Assembly (NCBI RefSeq): GCF_030733685.1
Contig: NZ_JASHIM010000018.1
Location: forward strand, 1 to 64,000
DNA: 64,000 bases
Source of the DNA: Roseovarius sp. MMSF_3281
Lineage (GTDB): Bacteria > Pseudomonadota > Alphaproteobacteria > Rhodobacterales > Rhodobacteraceae
Direction: 5' to 3'
Numbering within the stretch: position 1 is the stretch's first letter; every line of letters begins with the position of its first letter. The translations under genes and the position numbers were made by a program. The notes beneath the pieces are model-generated. The model made no database searches and was not told the origin of the DNA. It was given only the letters and a program-made list of their open reading frames with translations. This document shows positions 35,287-44,954 of this stretch, piece after piece.

Positions 35287-35922
35287 ATGACAGACCCATT
35301 CGAGACTTACATGAATACCCTCGTCCCCATGGTGGTTGAGCAAACCAGCCGCGGCGAGCGCGCCTATGATATCTTCTCGCGCCTGCTCAAGGAGCGGATC
35401 ATTTTCGTCAACGGCCCCGTGCACGACGGCATGTCGAGTTTGATCGTGGCGCAGCTACTACATCTTGAGGCCGAGAACCCGAAAAAAGAAATCTCGATGT
35501 ATATCAACAGCCCCGGTGGCGTGGTCACCAGCGGCCTGTCGATCTACGACACCATGCAATACATCAAGCCGAAGGTCAGCACGCTGGTCATCGGGCAGGC
35601 GGCCTCGATGGGCTCGCTTCTGTTGACTGCTGGTGCCGAAGGCATGCGGTTTTCTTTGCCCAACAGTCGAATCATGGTTCACCAGCCCTCGGGCGGCTAC
35701 CAGGGTCAGGCGACCGACATCATGATTCACGCCGAAGAGACGATGAAACTCAAGAAGCGGCTTAATGAAATTTACGTGAAGCACACCGGCCAAACCCTTA
35801 AAAAGGTTGAAGATGCGCTTGAGCGTGACAACTTCATGTCGCCTGAGGAGGCCAAGAAATGGGGCCTTATCGACGAAATCGTCGAAAACCGCGCCAAGGG
35901 TGACGACGACGGCGACAAGTAA
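35287..35922 (+). CDS. clpP: ATP-dependent Clp protease proteolytic subunit
   Basis: A 211-residue serine protease that forms the double heptameric chamber and works with ClpX (next gene) and ClpA. Ser107 in GQAASMGS and His132 in MVHQPSGG are the catalytic residues, with an Asp further on. The N-terminus has the usual short propeptide-like segment ([20 protein letters not shown]). An own terminator follows the gene, so clpX is probably also expressed from its own promoter or by read-through. Confidence 0.97.
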   Translation: MTDPFETYMNTLVPMVVEQTSRGERAYDIFSRLLKERIIFVNGPVHDGMSSLIVAQLLHLEAENPKKEISMYINSPGGVVTSGLSIYDTMQYIKPKVSTLVIGQAASMGSLLLTAGAEGMRFSLPNSRIMVHQPSGGYQGQATDIMIHAEETMKLKKRLNEIYVKHTGQTLKKVEDALERDNFMSPEEAKKWGLIDEIVENRAKGDDDGDK

Positions 35923-35931
35923 AAGGGCCTG

Positions 35932-35960
35932 CCGCGCCCTTCCCGGGCGCGGTGATTTTT
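35932..35960 (+). terminator. Rho-independent terminator after clpP
   Basis: A perfect 8-bp stem CCGCGCCC/GGGCGCGG (35932-35939 with 35945-35952), 5-base loop and TGATTTTT. It lies 10 bases after the clpP stop. Confidence 0.85.
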
Positions 35961-36067
35961 GACATTGTGGTGGTGTTTCACCTGTCTTAAGCTGGCCCGA
36001 TCGAAATAAGGACGAAGCGGCGCGCAAGCGCCTGCAAAACCGGGGCAAAAGGCCCGAAAGGTACGTG

Positions 36068-37330
36068 ATGGCGAACAACTCTGGCGGCGACAGCAAAAAC
36101 ACGCTCTATTGTAGCTTTTGCGGTAAAAGCCAGCATGAGGTGCGCAAACTGATTGCTGGGCCGACCGTGTTCATCTGTGATGAATGTGTCGAACTCTGCA
36201 TGGATATCATCCGCGAAGAAACCAAGAGCGCGGGCCTGAAATCCAGCGAAGGCGTGCCCACACCGCAGGAAATCTGTCAGGTTCTGGACGACTACGTAAT
36301 CGGCCAGGCCATGGCCAAGCGTGTTCTCTCGGTGGCCGTGCACAACCATTACAAACGCCTCAATCACGCGGGCAAAAGCGATATTGAACTGCAAAAGTCC
36401 AATATCCTTCTGATCGGTCCGACGGGCTGTGGTAAAACACTTCTGGCGCAGACCTTGGCGCGCATTCTCGATGTGCCTTTCACCATGGCCGACGCCACCA
36501 CGCTGACCGAAGCGGGCTACGTCGGTGAGGATGTGGAAAACATCATCCTCAAACTGCTGCAGGCCAGCGAATACAACGTCGAACGGGCACAGCGCGGTAT
36601 CGTCTATATCGACGAGGTCGATAAGATCACCCGCAAGTCCGAAAACCCTTCGATCACCCGTGATGTCTCGGGGGAGGGCGTGCAGCAGGCGCTGCTGAAG
36701 CTGATGGAAGGTACCGTTGCCGCCGTGCCGCCGCAGGGCGGGCGCAAGCATCCGCAGCAGGAATTCCTGCAAGTGGACACCACCAACATCCTGTTCATCT
36801 GCGGCGGTGCTTTCGCGGGCCTCGACAAGATTATCTCGCAGCGCGGGAAAGGCAGCGCCATGGGCTTCGGGGCCGATGTGCGCGACGTGGACGAACGCGG
36901 CGTGGGCGAGGTCTTTACCGATCTCGAGCCTGAAGACCTTCTCAAGTTTGGCCTGATTCCGGAATTCGTGGGCCGCTTGCCGGTGATTGCCACCTTGGAA
37001 GATCTGGATGAAGATGCGCTTGTCACCATCCTGACCGAACCGAAGAATGCCTTGGTCAAACAGTACCAACGTCTTTTCGAGCTTGAGGATGCCCAACTCA
37101 CCTTCACCGACGACGCGCTCAAGGCGATTGCCAAGCGGGCGATTGAACGCAAAACCGGCGCTCGCGGCTTGCGGTCGATCCTCGAAGACATCCTGTTGAA
37201 CACCATGTTCGACCTGCCGGGCATGGAAGGCGTGGAAGAGGTTGTCGTGAACGAAGAGGCCGTGACCTCGGAGGCCGCCCCGCTGATGATCTATGCCGAT
37301 CAGAAAAAAGAAGGCACAAGCGCGGGCTGA
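36068..37330 (+). CDS. clpX: ATP-dependent Clp protease ATP-binding subunit ClpX
   Basis: A 420-residue AAA+ unfoldase that recognises tagged proteins and feeds them into ClpP. The N-terminal zinc domain has CSFCGKSQ and [10 protein letters not shown]. Walker A is GPTGCGKT and Walker [10 protein letters not shown]; the IGF-type loop that docks on ClpP and the sensor-2 region follow. ATG 36068 is preferred over GTG 36065 because AAAGG is then at proper spacing. Confidence 0.97.
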   Translation: MANNSGGDSKNTLYCSFCGKSQHEVRKLIAGPTVFICDECVELCMDIIREETKSAGLKSSEGVPTPQEICQVLDDYVIGQAMAKRVLSVAVHNHYKRLNHAGKSDIELQKSNILLIGPTGCGKTLLAQTLARILDVPFTMADATTLTEAGYVGEDVENIILKLLQASEYNVERAQRGIVYIDEVDKITRKSENPSITRDVSGEGVQQALLKLMEGTVAAVPPQGGRKHPQQEFLQVDTTNILFICGGAFAGLDKIISQRGKGSAMGFGADVRDVDERGVGEVFTDLEPEDLLKFGLIPEFVGRLPVIATLEDLDEDALVTILTEPKNALVKQYQRLFELEDAQLTFTDDALKAIAKRAIERKTGARGLRSILEDILLNTMFDLPGMEGVEEVVVNEEAVTSEAAPLMIYADQKKEGTSAG

Positions 37331-37356
37331 TCGCTGCGACAGGCCAACAGTTTCCA

Positions 37357-37390
37357 AGCCCCGCCCCGACAGGCGGGGCTTTCTTTTGTT
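37357..37390 (+). terminator. Rho-independent terminator after clpX
   Basis: A perfect 9-bp stem AGCCCCGCC/GGCGGGGCT (37357-37365 with 37372-37380), 6-base loop and TTCTTTT. Confidence 0.9.
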
Positions 37391-37465
37391 CAAAGGGGGA
37401 TGGAGGACCACTGGACTTTGCCCTGTCAATTCGCCATACAGACACCAAGTTATCGGGAGATACTC

Positions 37466-37849
37466 ATGGGCATTCTCAACACTCTTCTGCGCGCTGTAAC
37501 ATGGTGGAACGGGCAGACGCTCAACACCCAGCTTTACACATGGCGTAAGGGCGTCAAGATGGGCGAGGATGAGCAGGGGAACGTGTTCTATCGCGACCGC
37601 GAGGACAAGCGCCGCTGGGTCATTTTCAACGGCGAGGCCGAGGCAAGCCGCGTCAGCCCTGATTGGCACGGCTGGCTGCATCATACCTACAATGAACCGC
37701 CCACGGACCGTCCGCTTACCCATAAAACCTGGGAAAAGCCTCATGAAGAAAACCTGACAGGCACGGCCCTTGCCTATGCGCCTGCCGGGTCCATCCGCCG
37801 CCCGGCCCCGATTGAGCGGAAGGATTACGAGGCTTGGTCCCCTGAATAA
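37466..37849 (+). CDS. NADH:ubiquinone oxidoreductase NDUFA12-like subunit
   Basis: A 127-residue accessory subunit of respiratory complex I, homologous to mitochondrial NDUFA12/B17.2, known only from alphaproteobacteria and mitochondria. Motifs: [40 protein letters not shown] wording and HTYNEPP. ATG 37466 has GGGAGA upstream. It lies apart from the main nuo operon, as is usual, and is 11 bases before the mlaD-like gene. Confidence 0.92.
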   Translation: MGILNTLLRAVTWWNGQTLNTQLYTWRKGVKMGEDEQGNVFYRDREDKRRWVIFNGEAEASRVSPDWHGWLHHTYNEPPTDRPLTHKTWEKPHEENLTGTALAYAPAGSIRRPAPIERKDYEAWSPE

Positions 37850-37860
37850 GGCGCGCGTCT

Positions 37861-38316
37861 ATGTCTGAAAATACCACCGAAGTGATTGTCGGCGGCGCGG
37901 TGCTGGCCGTGGCCCTTGGCTTTCTGGTTTATGCCGGTCAGGCCACGGGGCTGTCCGGCGGGCAGGATGAATACCAACTGGCCGCCAGCTTCCGCAGTGC
38001 AGATGGCGTTGATGTGGGCACCGATGTTCGCATGGCGGGTGTCAAGGTGGGCCGGGTGACGGGCATTCAACTTGATCCCGGTACCTATCGCGCCAGCACG
38101 GTTTTTACCGTGCAGGAGGGCATCGAGGTTCCCGACGATAGCGCGGTATCTATCAGTTCCGAAGGGCTTTTGGGGGGCAACTATGTCGAAATCCTGCCCG
38201 GCGGCTCGCCGTTTTATTTTGAACCCGGCGATGAGATCGAGTTCACCCAAGGTTCCGTCAGCCTTGTTTCGCTTCTGATGAAATTCGTGGGTGGGGATGA
38301 GGACAACGGAGAATGA
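37861..38316 (+). CDS. mlaD: MlaD-family phospholipid transport substrate-binding protein
   Basis: A 151-residue protein with one N-terminal membrane helix (VIVGGAVLAVALGFLVYAG) and an MCE domain, seen in YQLAASFRSADGVDVGTDVRMAGVKVG-like wording and GLLGGNYVEI. It should hold the MCE ring of the Mla system for retrograde phospholipid transport. The other mla genes are not in this window, so it is separate from them. It overlaps the DUF2155 gene by 4 bases (ATGA). Confidence 0.87.
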   Translation: MSENTTEVIVGGAVLAVALGFLVYAGQATGLSGGQDEYQLAASFRSADGVDVGTDVRMAGVKVGRVTGIQLDPGTYRASTVFTVQEGIEVPDDSAVSISSEGLLGGNYVEILPGGSPFYFEPGDEIEFTQGSVSLVSLLMKFVGGDEDNGE

Positions 38317-38672
38317 TCCGTTTCGTCCTTGCCATGACCTTCGCCTTCTCGACAAGCGTTGTCGCGCAGCAGGCCGTGGATGTCGGTACGGGGGCCGTCT
38401 TGCGCGGCCTCGACAAGGTTGCCGGCGATGTCGTGGACATGACCCTGCGCAATGGCGAAAGCGCCGATATAGGGCGGTTGACAGTGCGTTTGGGAGAATG
38501 CCGTTACCCCGAGGGCGATCCTGCCGCTGATGCTTTCGCCTTTGTGACCGTTGAGGAACAGGGGCGAGAAGCCCCGGTGTTCCAAGGCTGGATGATCGCC
38601 TCATCGCCGGCGTTGAATGCGATGGAACATGCGCGCTATGACGTTTGGGTCATGCGCTGCAAGACGGACTGA
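38313..38672 (+). CDS. DUF2155 periplasmic protein
   Basis: A 119-residue exported protein: signal peptide of about 18 residues ending AQQ, then a DUF2155 domain with VRLGECRYP and APVFQGWMIASSPALNAMEHARYDVWV-type wording. Two cysteines (in GECRYP and MRCKTD) could pair. The family sits beside NDUFA12 and mlaD genes in alphaproteobacteria; its function is not known. Its 3' end overlaps the convergent aat gene by 37 bases. Confidence 0.87.
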   Translation: MIRFVLAMTFAFSTSVVAQQAVDVGTGAVLRGLDKVAGDVVDMTLRNGESADIGRLTVRLGECRYPEGDPAADAFAFVTVEEQGREAPVFQGWMIASSPALNAMEHARYDVWVMRCKTD

Positions 38673-39286
38673 GGGTCGTCACACAACGGTACGGCATTTA
38701 TGTCCGCCTCGATGTGCAAAGCTTCATGCAATCTTTCGTGGTACGTGGCACGGGCGATTTCGACCGCGCCCAGGGATTGGAGGTGCGGGGTGATGAACTG
38801 TGTATCAAAAAGTGTAAAGCCGCAGCGCCGCAGGTGATCTATCAGATGCGCCAAGGCCAGTTTTGAACCATCCCTGCGCGGCGATACCATGCTTTCCCCG
38901 AAAAACGCACCGCCAAGCGTGACACCATATACCCCGCCTGCAAGCTTTGTGCCCTGCCAGATTTCCAGAGAATGGGCATGATCCAGCTTGTGAAGCGCCG
39001 TATAGAGCCGGTGAATTTCACCATTTATCCACGTGTCTTCGCGGTTGGCACAGGCCATCAGGACGTGCTCGAAGGCATGGTTCAGCGTGACAGTATAGTC
39101 CGCCTTCCGCATCCGCCGCCCGAGCGATCGGGATATGTGAAACCCGTCAAGGGGCAGGATGCCACGGCGGCGCGGATCGACCCAGAACACCTCGGGATCG
39201 TCGCGATGCTCGGACATCGGGAAAATCCCCGCAGCATAGGCGCGAAGCAAAAGCTGTGGGGTCAGGATCGCGTCGGGCTCGCTCAT
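38636..39286 (-). CDS. aat: Leucyl/phenylalanyl-tRNA-protein transferase
   Basis: A 216-residue enzyme that adds Leu or Phe to proteins with N-terminal Arg or Lys, marking them for ClpAP. Motifs: LLRAYAAGIFPMSEHRDD, FWVDPRRRGILPLDGFHISRSL, GGVYGVTLGGAFFGESMVS and FTLFDTQFITPHL. ATG 39286 (MSEPDAIL) is the family-like start; a longer frame reaches into accC and lacks support. Its neighbour clpP/clpX are part of the same degradation theme. Its end overlaps DUF2155 on the other strand. Confidence 0.93.
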   Translation of the reverse strand: MSEPDAILTPQLLLRAYAAGIFPMSEHRDDPEVFWVDPRRRGILPLDGFHISRSLGRRMRKADYTVTLNHAFEHVLMACANREDTWINGEIHRLYTALHKLDHAHSLEIWQGTKLAGGVYGVTLGGAFFGESMVSPRRDGSKLALAHLIDHLRRCGFTLFDTQFITPHLQSLGAVEIARATYHERLHEALHIEADINAVPLCDDPQSVLQRMTQTS

Positions 39287-39479
39287 TGCCGTTCGGTGGA
39301 TTTCTCCAAAAGGAATTAACGTTTCAGTATCGTCACTTTCTTCATGGCTGCAATCGCGCTTGCCGCCGTAGGCGCATGGATCGACTTTCATTACGTCGAG
39401 AGAAGCCGCATCCCGAAGAATGCCTGTCTTGGCCTGTCGCGGTCTTGCCAGTTGGGCCCCCAAGCCGGGAGCCTTGCGC

Positions 39480-40829
39480 TTAACCCTGAAGGTTGGTTTC
39501 CAACCAGTGTTCAAGCCAGTGGATATTGTAATCCCCGGTCAGGATATCCTCTTCCTGCAACAAGGCATGGAACAGCGGCACCGTGGTATCCACGCCATCC
39601 ACAATCAATTCGCCCAGGGCGCGGTTCAGCCGCGTCAGGGCGCCTTGCCGGTCCTTTCCGTGCACGATGAGCTTGCCGATGAGGGAGTCATAGTAGGGCG
39701 GAATGCTGTAGCCATCGTAAAGCGCCGAATCCATCCGCACGCCAAGGCCGCCGGGTGCATGAAACTGGGTGATCTTGCCGGGGCGGGGCGAAAACTCGGG
39801 CAGTTTTTCGGCGTTGATCCGGACCTCGATGGCATGGCCATTGATTTGCAGGTCATCTTGGGTGAAGGACATCGGGTGCCCCTCGGCCACGCGGATTTGC
39901 TCCTGCACCAGATCGACACCGAAAATCGCCTCGGTCACCGGGTGTTCCACCTGCAAACGGGTGTTCATCTCGATGAAATAAAACTCGCCGTTTTCATAGA
40001 GGAACTCGATGGTGCCCGCGCCGGTATAATTGATCTTGGCCACGGCATCGGCGCAAATCTTGCCGATCCGCGCGCGTTCTTCTTCGGAAATGCAGGGGCC
40101 GGGGGCCTCCTCGAACACTTTCTGGTGACGCCGCTGAAGTGAGCAATCCCGCTCACCCAGATGAACGGCGTTGCCCTTGCCATCGCCAAAGACCTGAATC
40201 TCGATGTGGCGCGGAGTAGTGAGGTATTTCTCGATATAGACCTCATCGTTGCCAAAGGCGGCCTTGCCTTCAGAGCGTGCGGTCATGAAGGCATGTTCCA
40301 TCCCGGCGGCGTTTTGTGCCACCTTCATGCCGCGACCACCGCCACCGGCGGTGGCCTTGATGATTACCGGATACCCGATGTCCTCGCCCAATTTTTTGGC
40401 CTCTTCCAAAGAGGCGACACCACCGTCTGACCCGGGCACACAAGGCACGCCCAGTTGCTTCATGGTGTCCTTGGCGGTGATCTTGTCTCCCATGACGCGG
40501 ATATGCTCGGCCGTGGGGCCGATAAAGGTCAGGTCATGATCCTCGACGATCTGTACGAAGTTCGCGTTTTCCGACAAAAACCCATAGCCGGGGTGAATGG
40601 CCTGTGCGCCAGTCACCTCACAGGCCGCGATGATCGCCGGGATCGACAGGTAGCTATCGGTGCCCGGGGGCGGACCAATGCAAACCGATTCATCGGCCAT
40701 GCGCACATGCATGGCATCGGCATCGGCGGTGGAATGCACGGCAACGGTTTGGATACCCATCTCACGCGCCGCACGAATGACGCGCAGGGCGATCTCACCA
40801 CGGTTGGCGATCAGGATCTTGTCGAACAT
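39480..40829 (-). CDS. accC: Acetyl-CoA carboxylase, biotin carboxylase subunit
   Basis: A 449-residue ATP-grasp enzyme that carboxylates biotin on AccB with bicarbonate, the first step of malonyl-CoA formation. It begins [20 protein letters not shown] and has the glycine-rich ATP loop [12 protein letters not shown], the biotin/bicarbonate site around [14 protein letters not shown] and the QEQIRVA stretch. It lies 10 bases after accB, forming the usual accBC unit on the minus strand. Confidence 0.97.
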   Translation of the reverse strand: MFDKILIANRGEIALRVIRAAREMGIQTVAVHSTADADAMHVRMADESVCIGPPPGTDSYLSIPAIIAACEVTGAQAIHPGYGFLSENANFVQIVEDHDLTFIGPTAEHIRVMGDKITAKDTMKQLGVPCVPGSDGGVASLEEAKKLGEDIGYPVIIKATAGGGGRGMKVAQNAAGMEHAFMTARSEGKAAFGNDEVYIEKYLTTPRHIEIQVFGDGKGNAVHLGERDCSLQRRHQKVFEEAPGPCISEEERARIGKICADAVAKINYTGAGTIEFLYENGEFYFIEMNTRLQVEHPVTEAIFGVDLVQEQIRVAEGHPMSFTQDDLQINGHAIEVRINAEKLPEFSPRPGKITQFHAPGGLGVRMDSALYDGYSIPPYYDSLIGKLIVHGKDRQGALTRLNRALGELIVDGVDTTVPLFHALLQEEDILTGDYNIHWLEHWLETNLQG

Positions 40830-40839
40830 GAGGCGATCC

Positions 40840-41340
40840 TTATTCGATAATCATCAAGGGCGCGCCATATTCCACGGCGGCACCATCTTCGACCAGAATA
40901 CGCTTCACCGTGCCACCGCGCGGGGCGGGGATGTGGTTCATGGTCTTCATTGCCTCGACGATCAGCAGGGTATCACCTTCGGCCACCTTGTCACCCACAC
41001 TGACAAACGAGGGCGCACCGGGTTCGGCCTGCATGTAAACAGTGCCTACCATAGGCGATGTCACGGCACCGGGGTGGCTTGCCGGGTCTTCGAAAGGTGC
41101 GCTTTCGGCTGGGGCTGCGGCAGGGGCCGCTGCGGCAGGCGCCTCAGGTGCGGCTGCGGGGGCAGGGGCAGCGGCGCTGACTTGAGCTACAACCTCCTGA
41201 CGGCGGCTGACCTTGACGTTGAGCGTATCGTTTTCGCCATAGTCCCGCTTGACCGCGAGTTCCGTCAAGTCGTTGTCATTCAGGACTTCGGCAAGAGCTT
41301 TGATAAAGGCGACATCTGCGTCATGGGTTTTGTTCGGCAT
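40840..41340 (-). CDS. accB: Acetyl-CoA carboxylase, biotin carboxyl carrier protein
   Basis: A 166-residue carrier. The C-terminal biotinyl domain has the biotinylated Lys in [10 protein letters not shown]; a flexible Ala/Pro-rich linker of about 40 residues precedes it, and the N-terminal part helps hold AccC. The start at ATG 41340 ([12 protein letters not shown]) is chosen for the GAGGA site; a 16-residue extension upstream is not family-like. Confidence 0.96.
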   Translation of the reverse strand: MPNKTHDADVAFIKALAEVLNDNDLTELAVKRDYGENDTLNVKVSRRQEVVAQVSAAAPAPAAAPEAPAAAAPAAAPAESAPFEDPASHPGAVTSPMVGTVYMQAEPGAPSFVSVGDKVAEGDTLLIVEAMKTMNHIPAPRGGTVKRILVEDGAAVEYGAPLMIIE

Positions 41341-41510
41341 CGGGTTCCTCGACCGTTGCAGCGAAAATTTAACTACCGCCGCGTTCATTGTTGTGGCCGC
41401 TTATAGGGCAAGCGCTTGCCCTAGAAAAGCAGGCAATCGACCTGCAAAATGGGGTAATCCGTGGCGGAATGCGAGGGGGAATTTCAAAAAAGCTTACCCT
41501 GCGTCCGCTA

Positions 41511-42053
41511 TTATAACGGCATACCGGATAATTTGGCCACCAACTCGGCCAGTTTGCGCGCCCCGAACTTCTCCAAAAGCCGTGCGCGATACACCTCGAC
41601 CGTGCGGTAACTCAGTCCCAACTCCAGGCCGACCTCCTTCGAGGTCAGCCCCCGACATGTCAGGATGGCCACTTCCCGCTCTCGCTGTGTCAACTCCACG
41701 AGGGGGCGTTCCTCCGACAAATCGGCAAATGACCATATTCCGCGCTGAAACGGATCATCCGGCGTCAGGGATTGTCCCCGCACCCGGCACCAGAACAACT
41801 CTCCGTTGCGGCGCTTCATGACCCTTTCGTCGGAATAGTGCCCGGTTTCGCGCATGGCGGCAAGGGCACGCTCACCGATCCGGCTATAGTCTTCGATCGA
41901 CGGGTAATAGCGCGCTAAGGGCACGCAGGCATAATCCGCCGGGTCATCGCCAAAAATCGCGGCGAATTGCAGGTTCACGTGTTGGATGATCCGCTTTTCC
42001 AAAACGGCAAGGCCCACCGGGGCATGATCAAAGGCAAGCGCGGTCATCTCCAT
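41511..42053 (-). CDS. PAS-LuxR transcriptional regulator
   Basis: A 180-residue regulator with an N-terminal PAS-like sensor (about 1-115, AFDHAPVGLAVLEKRIIQHVN and NGELFWCRVRG) and a LuxR/FixJ-type HTH (about 120-180, LTQREREVAILTCRGLTSKEVG). No receiver domain is present, so it is not a two-component regulator. The PAS ligand is unknown. It is divergent from queC across 130 bases that carry the preQ1 riboswitch. Start at 42053; ATG 42047 is possible. Confidence 0.85.
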   Translation of the reverse strand: MEMTALAFDHAPVGLAVLEKRIIQHVNLQFAAIFGDDPADYACVPLARYYPSIEDYSRIGERALAAMRETGHYSDERVMKRRNGELFWCRVRGQSLTPDDPFQRGIWSFADLSEERPLVELTQREREVAILTCRGLTSKEVGLELGLSYRTVEVYRARLLEKFGARKLAELVAKLSGMPL

Positions 42054-42138
42054 GCCTGCCTTATGCCCGCTAAACACTGCATATGCAAAGGCCCGGCGCT
42101 TGCAAACAAGGGCCAAACGCCTTAGATGCGCCGCATCA

Positions 42139-42176
42139 TGCGGTCGCAGCCTACCCGCTCAAAACAAAACAAGGAC
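42139..42176 (+). ncRNA. preQ1-I riboswitch before queC
   Basis: The leader of queC closely matches preQ1 class I: a short stem GCGG (42140-42143) with CCGC (42155-42158), the loop TCGCAGCCTAC in between, and the A-rich tail AAAACAAAACAAGGA (42161-42175) that ends in the queC ribosome site. The wording is close to the thermophile (Thermoanaerobacter) example. Binding of the queuosine precursor preQ1 would mask the ribosome site. Two alternative 6-bp hairpins (42125-42130/42132-42137 and 42131-42136/42138-42143) compete with the stem. Confidence 0.88.
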
Positions 42177-42183
42177 TAATATT

Positions 42184-42882
42184 ATGAGAACTCTTGTCAT
42201 CTGCTCAGGCGGGCTGGATTCTGTCACGCTTGCCTATAAGGTCGCCACCGAACGCAGTTTGGTGGGGCTGCTTTCTTTCGACTATGGCCAACGTCATGCC
42301 AAGGAACTGGACTCCGCCGCCGCCTGCGCTGCGCGGCTTGGCGTGCCGCATCACGTTATCGACATCCGCAATGTCGGCGCGGCGCTGTCCGGTTCGGCGC
42401 TCACCGACGAACTGGATGTTCCCGATGGCCACTATGCCGAAGACACCATGAAGGTCACGGTGGTCCCCAACCGCAACGCCATCATGCTGGCGATCGCCTT
42501 CGGTATGGCCTCGGCGCAAAAGGTTGATGCGGTGGCCGCCGCCGTCCATGGGGGCGATCACTTCATCTACCCCGATTGCCGCCCCGGCTTCATCGAGGCT
42601 TTCCAGAGGATGGAAGACAAGGCCCTCGAAGGCATGGGGGAGGTCGAACTTTACACTCCCTTCGTCACCATCTCGAAGGCCGAAATCGTCACGGAAGGGG
42701 CCAAGCACAACACCCCCTTTGCCGAAACATGGTCCTGCTACAAGGGCGGCGAGGTGCATTGCGGGCGTTGCGGCACCTGCGTGGAACGGCGCGAGGCCTT
42801 CCATCTTGCCGGCATCGACGACCCCACCGAGTACGCCGATCCCGATTATTGGCGGCAAGCCACCCGAACGGAGGGTGCGTGA
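42184..42882 (+). CDS. queC: 7-cyano-7-deazaguanine synthase QueC
   Basis: A 232-residue ATP-dependent enzyme that turns 7-carboxy-7-deazaguanine into preQ0. The PP-loop motif is CSGGLDSVTLAYK, and the C-terminal zinc site is in CYKGGEVHCGRCGTC. ATG 42184 lies 8 bases after AAGGA, part of the riboswitch. It overlaps the queD start by one base (TGATG), so the four que genes form an operon. Confidence 0.97.
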   Translation: MRTLVICSGGLDSVTLAYKVATERSLVGLLSFDYGQRHAKELDSAAACAARLGVPHHVIDIRNVGAALSGSALTDELDVPDGHYAEDTMKVTVVPNRNAIMLAIAFGMASAQKVDAVAAAVHGGDHFIYPDCRPGFIEAFQRMEDKALEGMGEVELYTPFVTISKAEIVTEGAKHNTPFAETWSCYKGGEVHCGRCGTCVERREAFHLAGIDDPTEYADPDYWRQATRTEGA

Positions 42883-43238
42883 TGTATACGATCACCAAGG
42901 AATTCCACTTTTCCGCCTCGCATCAGTTGTTTGGCGTGCCGGAAGGTCACCAATGCGCCCGCCTGCATGGTCACAACTACATCGTGGTGGTGGAACTCAA
43001 GGCGGCGGAACTGAACGCGTGTGGCTTCGTGCGCGACTACCTCGATCTCGCCCCGCTTAAACGCTATATCGACGATGAGCTGGATCACCGGCACCTCAAC
43101 GACGTGCTTGGCGATGACATGGTCACCGCCGAGCGCATGGCTAAGCATTTCTACGACTGGTGCCATGCCAAATGGCCCGAAGTCAGTGCCGTAAAGGTCA
43201 GCGAAACTCCCAAGACATGGGCGGAATACAGGCCGTGA
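42882..43238 (+). CDS. queD: 6-carboxytetrahydropterin synthase QueD
   Basis: A 118-residue PTPS-family enzyme making 6-carboxy-tetrahydropterin from dihydroneopterin triphosphate. The zinc histidines are in FSASHQLF and [10 protein letters not shown], and the catalytic Cys is in [17 protein letters not shown] precedes ATG 42882. It is the second gene of the queuosine operon. Length is normal for the family. Confidence 0.95.
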   Translation: MYTITKEFHFSASHQLFGVPEGHQCARLHGHNYIVVVELKAAELNACGFVRDYLDLAPLKRYIDDELDHRHLNDVLGDDMVTAERMAKHFYDWCHAKWPEVSAVKVSETPKTWAEYRP

Positions 43239-43963
43239 GCGACCAAGACACAATTCGGGTGTCCGAGATTTTCGGGCCGACCATTCAGGGCGAAGGCGCC
43301 CTGATCGGCGTGCCCACGGTTTTCGTGCGCACCGGCGGCTGTGACTATCGCTGTAGCTGGTGCGACAGCATGCACGCCGTCGATAGCGCCTATCGCGAAA
43401 CGTGGAAACCCATGCAGGCCAAGGACGTGATGGCCGAGGTGGAACGCCTCTCCGGCGGCGCGCCCCTCATGGTCACGCTCTCAGGTGGCAACCCGGCGAT
43501 TCAACCCTTCGGCCCACTGATCAAGGTGGGCCGCGCGCGCGGCTATCGCTTTGGCCTCGAAACCCAAGGCAGCGTGGCGCGTGATTGGTTTGCCGATCTT
43601 GATATGCTGGTGCTAAGCCCCAAGCCGCCTTCGAGCCAGATGGAAGTGGATTGGGATATATTCGATACTTGCATCAAAGCCGGCCGGGGGGCTGAAACAG
43701 TCCTGAAAATCGTGATCTTTGACGAGGTGGATTACCTATGGGCCCGTGACGTGGCCGCGCGCTACCCCGATTTGCCAATCTACCTGCAACCCGGCAATCA
43801 CACACCACCGCCGCCCGAGGATGACACCGCAGTGGTCGACCAAGAGGGTGTCGATGCGCGCATGCGCTGGCTGGTGGACCGGGTGATTGCGGACAAATGG
43901 TACGAGGCCCGTGTTTTGCCGCAGCTGCATGTCATGCTCTGGGGCAACAAGCGCGGCGTTTGA
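43235..43963 (+). CDS. queE: 7-carboxy-7-deazaguanine synthase QueE
   Basis: A 242-residue radical SAM enzyme contracting carboxy-tetrahydropterin to CDG. The cluster cysteines are 36, 40 and 43 ([12 protein letters not shown]), a Cx3Cx2C motif. GTG 43235 overlaps the queD stop by 4 bases (GTGA) and is the preferred start; ATG 43217 inside queD is less likely. The [10 protein letters not shown] stretch follows the family pattern. Confidence 0.93.
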   Translation: MSDQDTIRVSEIFGPTIQGEGALIGVPTVFVRTGGCDYRCSWCDSMHAVDSAYRETWKPMQAKDVMAEVERLSGGAPLMVTLSGGNPAIQPFGPLIKVGRARGYRFGLETQGSVARDWFADLDMLVLSPKPPSSQMEVDWDIFDTCIKAGRGAETVLKIVIFDEVDYLWARDVAARYPDLPIYLQPGNHTPPPPEDDTAVVDQEGVDARMRWLVDRVIADKWYEARVLPQLHVMLWGNKRGV

Positions 43964-43976
43964 GGAGAGAAAGACA

Positions 43977-44441
43977 ATGAGCGACGATATCTACAAGAAT
44001 CTCAAGCAGTTGGGTGGCGATACGGTACAGCCGCAAAGCCCCGAAGAGGCCGAACTGGAACGCGTACAAAACCCACAGGCCGACGTGGCCTATAACGTGC
44101 GTTTCGTGTGCCCGGAGTTCACCTCGCTTTGCCCGATGACCGGACAGCCCGATTTCGCCCATCTGGTGATTGACTACGTGCCGGGCGAGTGGCTGGTGGA
44201 AAGCAAATCGCTCAAGCTGTTTCTTACCAGCTTTCGCAACCACGGTGCCTTTCACGAGGATTGCACCGTGACGATTGCCCGCCGCCTGGCCGATTTTCTT
44301 GAACCGAAATGGCTGCGCATTGGGGGCTATTGGTACCCGCGCGGCGGCATCCCCATCGACGTCTTTTACCAAACCGGGCCACAGCCCGAAGGCGTCTGGC
44401 TTCCAGATCAGGGCGTTCCTCCCTATCGCGGGCGGGGGTAA
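43977..44441 (+). CDS. queF: NADPH-dependent 7-cyano-7-deazaguanine reductase QueF
   Basis: A 154-residue type I QueF that reduces preQ0 to preQ1, the ligand of the riboswitch at the head of this operon. The nucleophile Cys52 and Asp59 are in [12 protein letters not shown]; the family motif [20 protein letters not shown] is present in parts. GAGGAG precedes ATG 43977. This makes a complete preQ1 supply and a feedback loop on one transcript. Confidence 0.95.
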   Translation: MSDDIYKNLKQLGGDTVQPQSPEEAELERVQNPQADVAYNVRFVCPEFTSLCPMTGQPDFAHLVIDYVPGEWLVESKSLKLFLTSFRNHGAFHEDCTVTIARRLADFLEPKWLRIGGYWYPRGGIPIDVFYQTGPQPEGVWLPDQGVPPYRGRG

Positions 44442-44460
44442 ATGCGTTACGGGAATGCCG

Positions 44461-44510
44461 GTGCAAGCCGTTTCGAAACTGCGTAATCCAAGCCCGTTCG
44501 AACGGGCTTG
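44461..44510. repeat. Second site of the palindrome family
   Basis: The 22-base palindrome around AAGCCCGTTCGAACGGGCTT (44490-44509) is identical to the one at 18313-18332. Just before it, AAGCCGTTTCGAAAC at 44465-44479 is the left part of another cluster unit whose right arm is broken. Like the first site it lies between convergent genes, queF and the small lipoprotein. Confidence 0.85.
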
Positions 44511-44531
44511 GTATCCTGAATTTGCGTTAAA

Positions 44532-44804
44532 TTACCGACAGGGGGCGCGATAATAGGTGCCATCACCATTGGCATAGGCACATTGATTGTTGGCCCGGTG
44601 CCGGGCCACCAAGGCCCCTGCCGCGGCCCCCGCAAGGGTCGACACCACGACCCAGTCATTGTCGGCGCCAAGCACCTTGGCGCTGACAAGGCCAAGCCCC
44701 CCGCCCACAAGGGCCCCTGTCATTTCGCGTTCTTGTTCGGCCGACATGCAACCGGCAACACCCATCATGGCCACAAGGCCAAGCGCTTTCAGGCTGATCT
44801 TCAT
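44532..44804 (-). CDS. Small glycine-zipper lipoprotein
   Basis: A 90-residue lipoprotein: signal peptide MKISLKALGLVAMMGVAGC with a VAGC lipobox. A Gly/Ala-rich hydrophobic region (GALVGGGLGLVSAKVLG and TLAGAAAGALVA) suggests a two-helix glycine zipper, and a C-terminal Cys pair is present (QCAY, APCR). ATG 44804 has AAGGAG just upstream. The gene is alone; it probably sits in the outer membrane. Confidence 0.78.
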   Translation of the reverse strand: MKISLKALGLVAMMGVAGCMSAEQEREMTGALVGGGLGLVSAKVLGADNDWVVVSTLAGAAAGALVARHRANNQCAYANGDGTYYRAPCR

Positions 44805-44954
44805 GGTAACTCCTTCGCCACTCGATTGACCGCTCCAGTCTAGCACAAACGCGTGAAAAAAAACGCGGTAAAACCCATGGAGATGGGCGAATAGTTGCCA
44901 TAGAGGGGCGGGGTTCAATCAGTTCAACTGCGCGGTTCGTCTGAGTGTTCCAAC

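Noticed and set aside
39287..39479. A small gene between accC and aat
   Set aside because: The open frames here are short, lack ribosome sites and read as extensions of aat without family similarity.
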